64,000 nucleotides of DNA. Origin: Caldilineaceae bacterium. GTDB taxonomy: Bacteria > Chloroflexota > Anaerolineae > Caldilineales > Caldilineaceae. How positions within the stretch are numbered: the stretch's first letter is position 1; each line of letters begins with the position of its first letter. The notes below the pieces were generated by a model, which ran no database searches, was not told the origin of the DNA, and saw only the letters and a program-made list of their open reading frames with translations. Location of the stretch: positions 62,001 through 126,000 of the forward strand of contig JAHBVH010000011.1 of assembly GCA_019637645.1 (NCBI GenBank). The letters run 5' to 3'. Position numbers and translations under genes: made by a program. Of this stretch, positions 53,512 to 62,214 are shown one piece after another.

Positions 53512-53540
53512 TTGACAAAATTCGGAGAGACTGTTATGAT
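53512..53540 (+). promoter_or_regulatory. Strong sigma-70 promoter of the cold-shock gene
   Basis: TTGACA at 53512-53517, 17-base spacer, TATGAT at 53535-53540. The predicted start near 53547 leaves a leader of about 190 bases before the csp ATG, as is usual for cspA-type genes. Confidence 0.8.
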
Positions 53541-53586
53541 TGTAAGCAACTGTATATGAAAGCACACTGTTCGGTTTTTTTTGAAG

Positions 53587-53620
53587 CGACTGCCCAAAAA
53601 TCCGGCAGCCGTTTTTTTTT
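53587..53620 (+). promoter_or_regulatory. Terminator-like hairpin in the csp leader
   Basis: CGACTGCC pairs with GGCAGCCG (one A-C mismatch) across a 9-base loop and is followed by nine to ten T. This intrinsic-terminator-like structure within the leader suggests attenuation or cold-dependent antitermination before the coding region. Confidence 0.55.
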
Positions 53621-53629
53621 ACAGTTCTT

Positions 53630-53667
53630 CAGTATTGTTGCTCACCATCAGTATTGTTGTTCACCAT
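53630..53667 (+). repeat. Two 19-bp direct repeats in the csp leader
   Basis: CAGTATTGTTGCTCACCAT and CAGTATTGTTGTTCACCAT, adjacent, 18 of 19 identical. They lie between the terminator-like hairpin and the coding region. Confidence 0.8.
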
Positions 53668-53734
53668 CAGCATCGTTTGCAGTAAGATATCACACTACAA
53701 GTCGTTCTACCAAGGAAAGCGCACAAGCAATATC

Positions 53735-53947
53735 ATGTCAGATCGAGTGCAAGGGACCGTCAAGTGGTTCAACGCGAGTAAGGGCTTTGGCTTTATTACT
53801 TACGAGGGGGGAGCAGATGTCTTTGTTCACTTCTCGGCAATCCAGTCCTCTGGATATCGTTCGTTAGATGAAGGGCAGCGTGTTGAGTTTAATATCGAAC
53901 AGACGACTAAAGGTTTGCAAGCCAGTAACGTTGTGATCCAGCAATAA
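53735..53947 (+). CDS. Cold-shock protein (CspA family)
   Basis: 70 residues from ATG 53735. [16 protein letters not shown] at 7-22 is the RNP1-type motif with conserved Lys, Trp, Phe, Gly, and DVFVHFSAI at 28-36 is RNP2. Single-strand nucleic-acid chaperone. It has a strong promoter and a long structured leader, as expected for cold-inducible expression. The AAGGAAAG lies about 20 bases upstream, so the ribosome site is not ideally spaced. Confidence 0.95.
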   Translation: MSDRVQGTVKWFNASKGFGFITYEGGADVFVHFSAIQSSGYRSLDEGQRVEFNIEQTTKGLQASNVVIQQ

Positions 53948-54056
53948 GTTGTCTATTTGACGGTTTTCCCGACAGTATATTGATTTGTATGCCAATGACT
54001 TTGGTGCTCTTCAGGTAGCACCTCTACGCGATTGAGAACGCGATTGAAAGGATTTT

Positions 54057-54476
54057 ATGACTAAGAAACTCTATGTTGGCAATCTGAACTATGCTACGAC
54101 TGACGAGGATTTGCGTGCGCTTTTTGCACAGGCTGGCCCGGTTGTTTCCGCGACGGTGATTACTGATCGTGCAACAGGCCGCTCCAAGGGATTCGGCTTT
54201 GTGGAAATGGAAACCACCCAAGCTGCGCAAGATGCAATCAACCGCTTCAACAACACGGAATTCCAACAACGCAACATTAGCGTCAACGAAGCCCGTCCTC
54301 CCCGCGAGCGTACCTTTGATGGTGGCGGCGGCGGTGGTGGCGGTGGTCGTCGTGGTGGCGACCGTGGTGGTGACCGCGGTGGCTTTGGCGGCGGTGGCTT
54401 TGGCGACCGTGGTGGCCGTGGTGGCAGCGGCGGTGGCCGTGATCGCGACCGCGGTGGGGATCGCCGCCGCTTCTAA
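54057..54476 (+). CDS. RRM RNA-binding protein with Gly/Arg-rich tail
   Basis: 139 residues with AAAGGA six bases before ATG. One RNA-recognition motif: LYVGNLNYATT at 4-14 (RNP2) and KGFGFVEM at 43-50 (RNP1). Residues about 85-139 are Gly-rich (GGGGGGGGG then GGDRGGDRGG), like cyanobacterial cold-induced Rbp. It lies 110 bases after the cold-shock gene and probably responds to the same stress. A terminator follows. Confidence 0.95.
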   Translation: MTKKLYVGNLNYATTDEDLRALFAQAGPVVSATVITDRATGRSKGFGFVEMETTQAAQDAINRFNNTEFQQRNISVNEARPPRERTFDGGGGGGGGGRRGGDRGGDRGGFGGGGFGDRGGRGGSGGGRDRDRGGDRRRF

Positions 54477-54496
54477 CGAACGGCTTTATTCTAGTT

Positions 54497-54530
54497 AAAA
54501 ACAGCGCAGGCCCATGCTTGCGCTGTTTTT
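54497..54530. terminator. Bidirectional intrinsic terminator
   Basis: Twelve-base exact arms at 54497-54508 and 54519-54530 around GGCCCATGCT; the arms begin with AAAAA and end with TTTTT, so it serves both the RRM gene and the converging VOC gene (stop at 54532). Confidence 0.9.
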
Positions 54531-54531
54531 A

Positions 54532-55116
54532 TTAGCGGTAGGGATTTTTGGCGCTACGATCTGGCGAGAGCGAACGTGCGCCGCGTGTGGTTAACCGTTC
54601 AATCGCATCCGCCAAATGTTCGTCACTAATGTTATAATCACCTCGTTCCACCCGCAGCAAATGGGCCTCGAGCAGCACCGCGGCCGCGGTCGTCCCAACC
54701 GGTGGCGTGAATTTGTAACAAGCCAGTTCTAAGAGTTGCCCCAACGGATCGCGAAAATAGATCGAGTCCATAAAGCCCCGATCCACTTCACCACTATGAC
54801 GAATCCCACGCGCATCAAGGCGTTTCGCGACCTGCGTATAGGTTGCCCGTGAGACAATAAAAGCAAGATGATGGAGATTGCCAATCCCCTCTGGGTTTGG
54901 GGTGGGATCAGGCTGGCGATTTTCATTGGTAAAGATGGTAATTAGCCGCCCATCACCGGGGTCAAAATAGAGATGGTTTTCAGCAGGAACATCTAAATTA
55001 GGTTGCTCAAAGAGAAAGGGCATGCCGAGCACCCCTTCCCAAAAATCAATAGAAGTCTGCCGATCCGCCCCAATTAAGGTGATGTGATGAACACCTTGTG
55101 TTTGAATTTTCTGCAT
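54532..55116 (-). CDS. VOC/glyoxalase superfamily ring-cleavage-type protein
   Basis: 194 residues. GVHHITLIGADRQTSIDFW at the N terminus (a first metal His at 10-11) and NLHHLAFIV near 85 are the VOC repeats, with SIYFRDPLGQLLELACY near 117-133 providing the metal Glu. This fits glyoxalase/dioxygenase-like extradiol proteins; the C-terminal 40 residues are extra. Substrate unknown. Confidence 0.8.
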   Translation of the reverse strand: MQKIQTQGVHHITLIGADRQTSIDFWEGVLGMPFLFEQPNLDVPAENHLYFDPGDGRLITIFTNENRQPDPTPNPEGIGNLHHLAFIVSRATYTQVAKRLDARGIRHSGEVDRGFMDSIYFRDPLGQLLELACYKFTPPVGTTAAAVLLEAHLLRVERGDYNISDEHLADAIERLTTRGARSLSPDRSAKNPYR

Positions 55117-55352
55117 CTTCGTCCCTTCTACCGATAGGTGGCTGACAGGTTACGTCATCGATACCCAGACGCAATAGGGTTACTAACGACATAGACACAC
55201 CGATTATATCACATGGCCCGCCTAGGTTGAGAATGCCCCAACCAGCTCAAGGCCATTACCCGCGGTTTAAACGCCTTGGGCACTGCGCCATCCTCAGTTA
55301 ACTCCGCACTTCTACGGATAGACAAGAACGAATTATCCCGGTAAATTAAGTA

Positions 55353-56489
55353 ATGGAACATTCCATTGCTAGGCTTCCTACCACTTGCCCCCACCGCGTC
55401 TCTCGATGGCAAGGATCGACCATTATTGTGCTCACGGCTTTCATCCAGCGCTTTTTCCATCATCGCTGCCGCCCCTTACTCCAACAATGGGCGGCCCAAT
55501 CACCCTATCGTAGTACCCTCTACTATACTGTTTTTTCGCGCGCGTTTGGGCGTGAACAACAGGCTTTTCTCTATGGCCGACAAAAGTATCAACAACAGTG
55601 CCAACGCCCCCAGCCTGGGCAGCGCTACCGCTTGCGGCGCAATATTCACCGTCTGGAAAAAGGGCTCTTGGCAAGCCCCCAACGCAAGCTTTTTGCGCTC
55701 GATTATATTGATGAAACCGTGGCCGATTACAGCCGCAGTCGGCAAGCTATGGTGGACCCACAAGAAGCCATTCAGGATAATGAACTGATATGGGCCCACG
55801 ATGTACTAGCTGCCTATTTCCAAGTGGTTGAGCACCACCCCAGTATCGAGCAAGCTCGGCAGCAGTTTGCTCGGTTATCGCGTGCCAATCATAGCGAGCC
55901 GACAAGAGTACGGGCGATTCCTTATCAACGCAATCTACAAGAGCCGAGCCCTGTTACCTATGCTGCCTTCATGGCCCTTGCCAAACGGCGGCGCGCTGTC
56001 CGCCACTATTTGCCACAACCCGTGCCACGCGCCTTGCTCGATCAAGCCATTACAGCAGCGGCGCAATCACCAAGCGCCTGTAACCGCCAGCCCTTTCGTT
56101 TTATAGTGTTGGATGATCCTACCTTGATTGCCAAAGCAGCCCGGCTAACGATTGGCATCGACACCAACCAAAGCATTCCCGTGTTAGTCATTGTGATCGG
56201 TTGCCAGCGCGCCTACCAGGAAGAACGGGACCGCCACCTGATCTATGTCGATAGTGCGCTCGCAGCCATGACCTTTATGCTTGCCTTGGAAACGCTAGAG
56301 CTTAGTTCCTGTCCTATCCATTGGCCGGACATTGAAGCGCGCGAACAAGCAATGGCGCGCCTGCTACGGCTTGAAGCCGATGAACGCCCTATTCTTCTCA
56401 TCGCGGTTGGCTATCCAGATCCAGCGGGTGCTGTCGCTTTTTCGCAAAAGAAAACGCTCGATCAGTTACGGAAATATAGTAGCGTATGA
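55353..56489 (+). CDS. Nitroreductase-family protein with helical N-terminal extension
   Basis: 378 residues. C-terminal nitroreductase core from about 195: FMALAKRRRAVRHYLPQPVPR (Arg-rich FMN-phosphate loop), AQSPSACNRQPFRFIVLD (about 244-261) and YVDSALAAMTFMLALETL (about 310-327). The first 180 residues are basic and Gln/Arg-rich and do not look like the fold. It overlaps the pyruvyl transferase by four bases (ATGA), so it is part of the polysaccharide cluster. Some such proteins appear with exopolysaccharide genes; function unknown. Confidence 0.75.
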   Translation: MEHSIARLPTTCPHRVSRWQGSTIIVLTAFIQRFFHHRCRPLLQQWAAQSPYRSTLYYTVFSRAFGREQQAFLYGRQKYQQQCQRPQPGQRYRLRRNIHRLEKGLLASPQRKLFALDYIDETVADYSRSRQAMVDPQEAIQDNELIWAHDVLAAYFQVVEHHPSIEQARQQFARLSRANHSEPTRVRAIPYQRNLQEPSPVTYAAFMALAKRRRAVRHYLPQPVPRALLDQAITAAAQSPSACNRQPFRFIVLDDPTLIAKAARLTIGIDTNQSIPVLVIVIGCQRAYQEERDRHLIYVDSALAAMTFMLALETLELSSCPIHWPDIEAREQAMARLLRLEADERPILLIAVGYPDPAGAVAFSQKKTLDQLRKYSSV

Positions 56490-57634
56490 TCATCGAAATT
56501 CGGGGGACAGGCTGCCAAAACAAAGGCGCCCAGCTGATGGCCTATGCCATCTTACAGCACTACCGCCAAGCAACAGCCCTCAATCCGCCGCAAGTGGCCG
56601 TTACGCCTCGCTTTGGCAGCTACGAAATCCGCGCCCAGCTTGGCTTATATACCAAGCTGGACGCGCCCAACCTTGGTCGCACCAAAATCCTCCAATGGAT
56701 GATGTCCGCCAAGGCGCGTAAACAGTATGGGTTTGTCACAGCCGCTGAAGTGGATGTTATTCTGGATGCCTCGGGCTTTGCTTTTGGGGATATCTGGGGA
56801 CCACAAGCGGCTGAGCGTTTGGCAGCCCAGATCAGCCGGTGGAAACGGCCCCCGCGCAAATTGATTCTTTTGCCCCAAGCCATCGGCCCGCTGACCCAAC
56901 CCCGGTTGCAGCGCGCTTTTCGTCAGATCCAACGTCAAGCTGATCTAATTTTTGTGCGCGATCGCCAATCCTATCACTATGTCCAGGAACTTGGTGGCGA
57001 TCTCGAACGGGTCAAGCTCGCGCCAGATTTTACAATATTGGTTGAAGGAGTTCTTCCACCTTCCTATCAACCGACCACGCGCGATTTGCTCATCATCCCT
57101 AACGAGCAAATGCTGAAAAAGACACCTGGAGCCGAAGGAGCGAGCTATCTCGCCTTTTTACTACGAGCTATTACAGAAGGCGTACAACGTGGTCTTCGTC
57201 CCGTGCTCCTGTTTCACGCAATCCAGGATCAGCAGCTGGCCGAAGCTTTGATCAAAGCCTGCCCCCAGCTAATGCTTGTTATCGAAGCAGACCCACTGTA
57301 CCTCAAAGGCATTATTGGCACAGCCCATATCCTGGTAGCCTCACGCTTTCATGCGTTGGTCAGTGGTCTCTCCCAAGGCGTACCCGTCATTGGCACCAGT
57401 TGGAGCCACAAATATCCCATGCTTTTTGCCGACTATGGCTGTTCGCCGGCGCTCCTTTCCACGCAGAAGCCGGAGGCGCTACCAGCCCTCTTTGATGAAT
57501 TGACGACGCCAGCTACGCGCCAGGTATATCTTGCTCGTCTGCATAAGCACGATCGGCGGCTCAAAGCGCAGGCCCGCGCCATGTGGCAAGAAATTGATGC
57601 CCTGATTGGCTTTACCCTAGACAATCCAAGCTAA
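56486..57634 (+). CDS. Polysaccharide pyruvyl transferase family protein
   Basis: 382 residues. IEIRGTGCQNKGAQLMAYAIL at the N terminus, DVILDASGFAFGDIWGP near 87-103, PPRKLILLPQAIGPLT near 122 and ASRFHALVSGLSQGVPVIGTSWSHKY near 286-311, the last being the R-F-H-x-x-x-x-x-x-x-G-x-P signature of the family. It adds a pyruvate ketal to a sugar of an exopolysaccharide or cell-wall polymer. Overlaps the nitroreductase-like gene and is 13 bases before the GT2 gene. Confidence 0.9.
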   Translation: MIIEIRGTGCQNKGAQLMAYAILQHYRQATALNPPQVAVTPRFGSYEIRAQLGLYTKLDAPNLGRTKILQWMMSAKARKQYGFVTAAEVDVILDASGFAFGDIWGPQAAERLAAQISRWKRPPRKLILLPQAIGPLTQPRLQRAFRQIQRQADLIFVRDRQSYHYVQELGGDLERVKLAPDFTILVEGVLPPSYQPTTRDLLIIPNEQMLKKTPGAEGASYLAFLLRAITEGVQRGLRPVLLFHAIQDQQLAEALIKACPQLMLVIEADPLYLKGIIGTAHILVASRFHALVSGLSQGVPVIGTSWSHKYPMLFADYGCSPALLSTQKPEALPALFDELTTPATRQVYLARLHKHDRRLKAQARAMWQEIDALIGFTLDNPS

Positions 57635-57647
57635 GGAGTGAGGAGAG

Positions 57648-58622
57648 ATGACTGATTCGACGACACCGCTGCTCTCGGTGATAATTCCAACCTATAACCG
57701 CGCCCACTTGTTAGGACGCGCGGTCAGCAGTGTGTTGAGCCAAAGCTTTGCAGCCTTTGAACTTCTGATCATCGACGATCATTCAACCGATAACACCGAA
57801 CAGGTGGTAGCCCAGTGGGACGATCCACGCATCCGTTATCTTCGCCACGCCGAAAACCGTGGTTCGTCGGCGACGCGCAACTGTGGCATTCGGGCCGCCC
57901 AAGCCGAGTTCATCACCTTTCTAGATGACGACGATGAATTCCTGCCCGATGCCCTGGCCATGCTCTATCAAGCCCTTAGCAATACTCCCACGAACGTCGC
58001 CTATGTCGTTGGCGGTATCGTCCAAATCATTGATACGCCGCAAGGGGAGATCGTAGATGGTGTCCATTTTCCTCAGGTACCGCCCCAACAGAGCCGTGAA
58101 GCGATCTACTTGCGATTTCTGAGCCGATTGACTTTTGGTACGGGCTGGGGTGTGCTCTTTCGACGGCACGTGTTTGATACTATCGGGCTTTTTGATGAAC
58201 AGTTATTTGTAGCGATTGATCGCGATCTTTTTCTACGCTTGGCGCTTCATTTCGACTTAATTGTGCTTAACCAATCCTTAGTTAAGGTCCACCTGCACAA
58301 CGCGCCCCAATTGACTGATCCCACAATAGCGCACGTCGTTTCCCGCGAATTGATCCTCCAAAAGCATCAGCAGATGCTTCAGCAGCACCCACGGATATAC
58401 AGTTCTCTGCTCTATGGACTGGCACTTGGCTACTACCGTTTCAATCAAAAAGCAGAGGCACGGCGTCTCCTCTGGCAAGCAACTCGCCGCGATCCTTTCC
58501 GTAGCAAGGCATGGCTCTCATTTCTCTATTATGAGCTCCTCCAGGTTTTTTCAGGCGCTATTCACCAACGCCTTGGGCCACGGCGTACGGAGGCACAACG
58601 CTTGTTACCCAAATATCGTTGA
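57648..58622 (+). CDS. Family 2 glycosyltransferase
   Basis: 324 residues with AAGGAGTGAGGAGAG before the ATG. GT-A signature SVIIPTYNRAHLLGRAVSSV (about 10-29), LIIDDHSTDNTEQVV near 41, RGSSATRNCGIRAAQAEFITFLDDDD near 74-99 (D-x-D). It adds sugars to a surface glycan. The last of the nitroreductase-pyruvyl transferase-GT2 trio. Confidence 0.9.
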   Translation: MTDSTTPLLSVIIPTYNRAHLLGRAVSSVLSQSFAAFELLIIDDHSTDNTEQVVAQWDDPRIRYLRHAENRGSSATRNCGIRAAQAEFITFLDDDDEFLPDALAMLYQALSNTPTNVAYVVGGIVQIIDTPQGEIVDGVHFPQVPPQQSREAIYLRFLSRLTFGTGWGVLFRRHVFDTIGLFDEQLFVAIDRDLFLRLALHFDLIVLNQSLVKVHLHNAPQLTDPTIAHVVSRELILQKHQQMLQQHPRIYSSLLYGLALGYYRFNQKAEARRLLWQATRRDPFRSKAWLSFLYYELLQVFSGAIHQRLGPRRTEAQRLLPKYR

Positions 58623-58731
58623 ACCAATCGGGGAGCCATCCAGAGGACAGCCCTAGATTGCCAATTTCCGCTGGACTGCGTATACTTACGCCAACCGATT
58701 CTATCCTATCCAAAGCAGACTGAAGCAGCGT

Positions 58732-60012
58732 ATGAAGAACATTTTTGAAGATTGGCAGTGGCGCAAGCTGTGCTACGACAGCACCGATGGTTTGGCGGAG
58801 GTGCTGGGCAAAGAACCGATCACCGTCTACAACGGCTTTGATCCCACGGCGGACAGTCTCCATGTCGGCCACTTAGTCCCCATGGTAGGGCTGGCGCGAT
58901 TCCAACGCTTTGGCCACCATCCCATCGCCCTGGCGGGCGGTGGCACCGGCATGATTGGGGATCCCAGTGGCCGGTCGGCGGAACGCAATTTGCTCTCGGC
59001 AGATGTTATTGCCCACAATGTCGATCAGATCAAGGGGCAGTTGGCTTCTATTTTGGACTTTGAAGTCAAAAGCAATCCGGCGCGGTTAGTCAACAATATT
59101 GACTGGCTTTCGCAGATTTCGATGATTGCCTTCCTACGCGATGTAGGGAAGCACTTTACCATCAACTATATGACGGCCAAAGATTCGGTACAGTCTCGCT
59201 TGGAGCGCGAAGATGGTCTTTCATACACCGAGTTTAGCTATATGCTACTCCAAGCCTACGACTATCTCTATCTGCATGAGCACTATGGCTGTCGGCTCCA
59301 GGCCGGTGGGAGTGATCAATGGGGCAATATCACGGCGGGCGTCACCTTGATCCGCAAGGTTCATAGCCAGACGGTCCACGGCGTGGTCTATCCGTTGATT
59401 ACCCGTGCCGATGGCACCAAATTTGGCAAAACCGCGGATGGGGATTCCGTCTGGCTGGATCCGAAACGCACCTCACCCTATCGCTTCTATCAGTTCTTTA
59501 TGAACATGGAAGATGCGAATGTAGTCCAAATGCTGCGTTTCTATACGTTCTTGCCGCAGACCGATCTTGACGAATATGCCCATGCCGTGGCCGAACGGCC
59601 ACACTTGCGCGAAGCCCAACGCCGGTTGGCCCAGGAAGTGACACGCATGGTGCATGGCGAAAGCGGGTTGACCAAGGCCGAACAAGCGACCAAGGTCTTC
59701 TTTGGCGAAGCGATCAGCGGCCTCAGCGCCACAGAGATCCGGGAGATCTTTGCAGATGCTCCTTCTACGGCGGTTAGTCAAGCTGACTTTGCCGAAGGTG
59801 GACTTCCCGTGGTCAATCTCCTGGAAAGAGCTGGCGTGGCAAAATCGCGCGGGGAAGCGCGCCGCTTGATCAGCAGCGGCGGCATCTATCTCAATAACGT
59901 ACGCCTGCAAGAAGCAGATCAGAGCGTCCCATTACAAACCGCCATTGAAGGCCAATACTTGGTCATCCGCCGCGGGAAAAAAGATTACTACTTGGTACAG
60001 GTCAATTCCTAA
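58732..60012 (+). CDS. tyrS: Tyrosyl-tRNA synthetase
   Basis: 426 residues. NGFDPTADSLHVGHLVPM (HIGH motif H-V-G-H, about 34-51), the tyrosine pocket YMLLQAYDYLYLHEHYGC near 166 with QAGGSDQWGNITAG near 185-198, KFGKT (KMSKS variant, about 230-234) and a C-terminal S4 RNA-binding domain (LLERAGVAKSRGEARRLIS, about 363-381). Bacterial TyrRS of usual length. No T-box element was seen upstream. Confidence 0.95.
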   Translation: MKNIFEDWQWRKLCYDSTDGLAEVLGKEPITVYNGFDPTADSLHVGHLVPMVGLARFQRFGHHPIALAGGGTGMIGDPSGRSAERNLLSADVIAHNVDQIKGQLASILDFEVKSNPARLVNNIDWLSQISMIAFLRDVGKHFTINYMTAKDSVQSRLEREDGLSYTEFSYMLLQAYDYLYLHEHYGCRLQAGGSDQWGNITAGVTLIRKVHSQTVHGVVYPLITRADGTKFGKTADGDSVWLDPKRTSPYRFYQFFMNMEDANVVQMLRFYTFLPQTDLDEYAHAVAERPHLREAQRRLAQEVTRMVHGESGLTKAEQATKVFFGEAISGLSATEIREIFADAPSTAVSQADFAEGGLPVVNLLERAGVAKSRGEARRLISSGGIYLNNVRLQEADQSVPLQTAIEGQYLVIRRGKKDYYLVQVNS

Positions 60013-60038
60013 GGCAGCCTTGTCCCATGCTCTGCCGG

Positions 60039-60083
60039 AAAAGAAAACCCGTCAGGTTGTTGCTGCCTGACGGGTTTTCTTTT
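60039..60083 (+). terminator. Perfect 18-bp terminator after tyrS
   Basis: 60039-60056 and 60066-60083 are exact complements with loop TTGTTGCTG; the right arm ends CTTTT. The left arm begins AAAAG, so it can also work for the converging MetW gene. Confidence 0.9.
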
Positions 60084-60111
60084 GGTCACGTTCTATGATT
60101 CTCGACCTGCG

Positions 60112-60804
60112 TTACACGTTACGCTCAAGGGTAAAGACAGCCGTGGTTGCCAATAGATTTTTGGCTCGTCGCACCTCAATGGGGCGGCCATGGGCGAGAT
60201 AGACTTCTTGGCAGATGGTGACATGAATCTGCTGGCAGAAACGCCCAAAATCGGTGATCGTAAATGCTTGCCACCGCGGTGCTTCATACCACGGTTGGGG
60301 CAGACCGGGTGCTTGCGGCATCCGTCCTGTCGCCAGCAACTCTAGGCGGCAACGCCAATAGCCCCAGTTGGGAAAGCTCACCACCGCGCGTTGGCCCACA
60401 CGGAGCATTTCTAACAAAATCTTTTTAGCATCACTGAGAAAAGGTAGGGTTTGGCTCAGCACCACATAATCAAAGCTATGCTCAGGGTAATCGGCCAAGC
60501 CCTCATTGAGATTGCCCTGCCGGACGCTCAGCCCCCGCCGGACACACGCCAAGACGCCCTGCTCGCTCAGCTCGATCCCACGCCCTTTGACCGCTTTGGA
60601 GCGCACCAAATAGTCTAGCAGTTCGCCATCACCACAGCCCAAATCTAACACTTTCACATGCATCGGAATCAGCTCGGCCAGCACGGCCAGATCAGGACGT
60701 AACCCGGTTTGCCCCGGTTGAAGTACACTGGGCACCGCGGTAGCGCTACCTTGGCGGCGAGCCGAGCTAGGGTTGGTTGCACTTTGCCCGCTACGCTGAC
60801 TCAT
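60112..60804 (-). CDS. metW: MetW methyltransferase-fold protein
   Basis: 230 residues. SAM-fold motif VLDLGCGDGELLDYLV near 51-66, then RGIELSEQGVLACVRRGLSVRQGNL near 77, FDYVVLSQTLPF near 111 and the family block FPNWGYWRCRLELLATGRMPQ near 143-163, which identifies MetW. It starts four bases inside metX. MetW works with MetX in homoserine acylation. Confidence 0.92.
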   Translation of the reverse strand: MSQRSGQSATNPSSARRQGSATAVPSVLQPGQTGLRPDLAVLAELIPMHVKVLDLGCGDGELLDYLVRSKAVKGRGIELSEQGVLACVRRGLSVRQGNLNEGLADYPEHSFDYVVLSQTLPFLSDAKKILLEMLRVGQRAVVSFPNWGYWRCRLELLATGRMPQAPGLPQPWYEAPRWQAFTITDFGRFCQQIHVTICQEVYLAHGRPIEVRRAKNLLATTAVFTLERNV

Positions 60805-62075
60805 GCCACCACCTCGGCTGCGCTACGCAAACGTTCTAAGAGGGCCGTATCAACTTTCCCATTCACACGCTGACCAACATTTTGCGGGTCTTGTCCGGCT
60901 GGCAGTTGGACGGGCAGCTCAACGCCTTCTTCGCGCACCAAGCGATCCAGAAAACTACCCAACAGCCGCGTCATGGTCTCGACTTCCAACAAGAAGGCAT
61001 CATGGCCCCAGGTGCTTTGGATGTCTAGATAGGTCACATCCGCACCGGCGACCGTCAGTGCGGATACAAGCTCTTTGCTATGATAACTAGGATAGAGCCA
61101 ATCACTGGTAAAACTGACTACCAAGAATTTCTTACTTTCCGCGGCAGCAAAGGTTGCCGCCAGTGAACCGGTCGGTTGGGCCAAGTCAAAATAATCCATG
61201 GCCTTCGTGATATAGAGATAGCTATTAGCATCAAAACGGCGGGTAAAGCTGTTCCCGTTGTACTTCAGATAGCTCTCGATTTCAAATTCGGTATTGAACT
61301 CATAGCCATATCGTTCCAGTTGCTGCAAGCGCCGCCCAAATTTTTGATGCATGGAGGCTTCACTCAAATAGGTGATATGCCCCACCATGCGGGCAACCGC
61401 TAAGCCGGCATCTGGTTTTTTGCCACTGGCATAGTAGTCGCCATTATTCCAATAGGGATCAGCATAGATGGCCTGTCGCCCGACCTCGCCAAAAGCAATC
61501 AGCATGGGACTGTGATGGGCCGTCGTTGCCAGGGCAATGGCCGATTTAATCCGATCGGCATGATGGGCTGCCCATTCCAAGACCTGCATGCCCCCCATGG
61601 AGCCGCCAGCCACACACAGCAGCTGATCAATGCCAAGGTGATCGACAAGCTTGCGTTGGGCACGAACCATATCCCCAATGGTAACCACCGGAAAGCTCAA
61701 CCCATAGGGCGCCCCCGTGGCCGGATCAAGGCTAGCTGGCCCGGTCGAGCCATAACAACTTCCCAGGACATTGCTACAGATCACAAAAAAGCGATCCGTA
61801 TCAAAAGCCTTGCCGGGGCCAATACACTCATCCCACCAGCCGGGCTTGCGGTCCTCTGAGCTGTGATAGCCAGCCGCATGGGCGCTGCCACTCAACGCAT
61901 GACAAATGAGAATCGCATTCGAGCGGTCTGCATTCAATTGGCCATAGGTTTCGTAGGCAATCGTGACGGGGCCAAGCGTTGCACCGCTCTCAAGACAGAA
62001 CGGCTCCTCTTCCGCAAAGGTAAAATAGTCTGGCTGCACAAGGCCCACAGAAGCTTGCGTTTGCGTAGTAGTCAT
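60801..62075 (-). CDS. metX: Homoserine O-acetyltransferase
   Basis: 424 residues from ATG 62075, with AGGGAGA upstream; a longer frame to 62204 is a non-coding extension. Alpha/beta-hydrolase fold: ICHALSGSAHAAGY near 66-79, VAGGSMGGMQVLEWA near 153-167 with the catalytic Ser at about 157, and the C-terminal Asp/His in STWGHDAFLLE. Acylates homoserine, the first committed step of methionine synthesis; acetyl is likely but some MetX enzymes use succinyl-CoA. The overlapping MetW is its usual partner. Confidence 0.93.
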   Translation of the reverse strand: MTTTQTQASVGLVQPDYFTFAEEEPFCLESGATLGPVTIAYETYGQLNADRSNAILICHALSGSAHAAGYHSSEDRKPGWWDECIGPGKAFDTDRFFVICSNVLGSCYGSTGPASLDPATGAPYGLSFPVVTIGDMVRAQRKLVDHLGIDQLLCVAGGSMGGMQVLEWAAHHADRIKSAIALATTAHHSPMLIAFGEVGRQAIYADPYWNNGDYYASGKKPDAGLAVARMVGHITYLSEASMHQKFGRRLQQLERYGYEFNTEFEIESYLKYNGNSFTRRFDANSYLYITKAMDYFDLAQPTGSLAATFAAAESKKFLVVSFTSDWLYPSYHSKELVSALTVAGADVTYLDIQSTWGHDAFLLEVETMTRLLGSFLDRLVREEGVELPVQLPAGQDPQNVGQRVNGKVDTALLERLRSAAEVVA

Positions 62076-62214
62076 AATTCTCCCTATTGAACTGACGGAA
62101 CGGGGAAGAGATGGGAGATGGGAGACTTTGCATCTCCTAACTCCCGGCATTCTCTCTGCTGCCCTCTCTCTGCTGCCCTCTGTCTTCCCCGTCCTGCTTA
62201 TCACTGATGAATGG

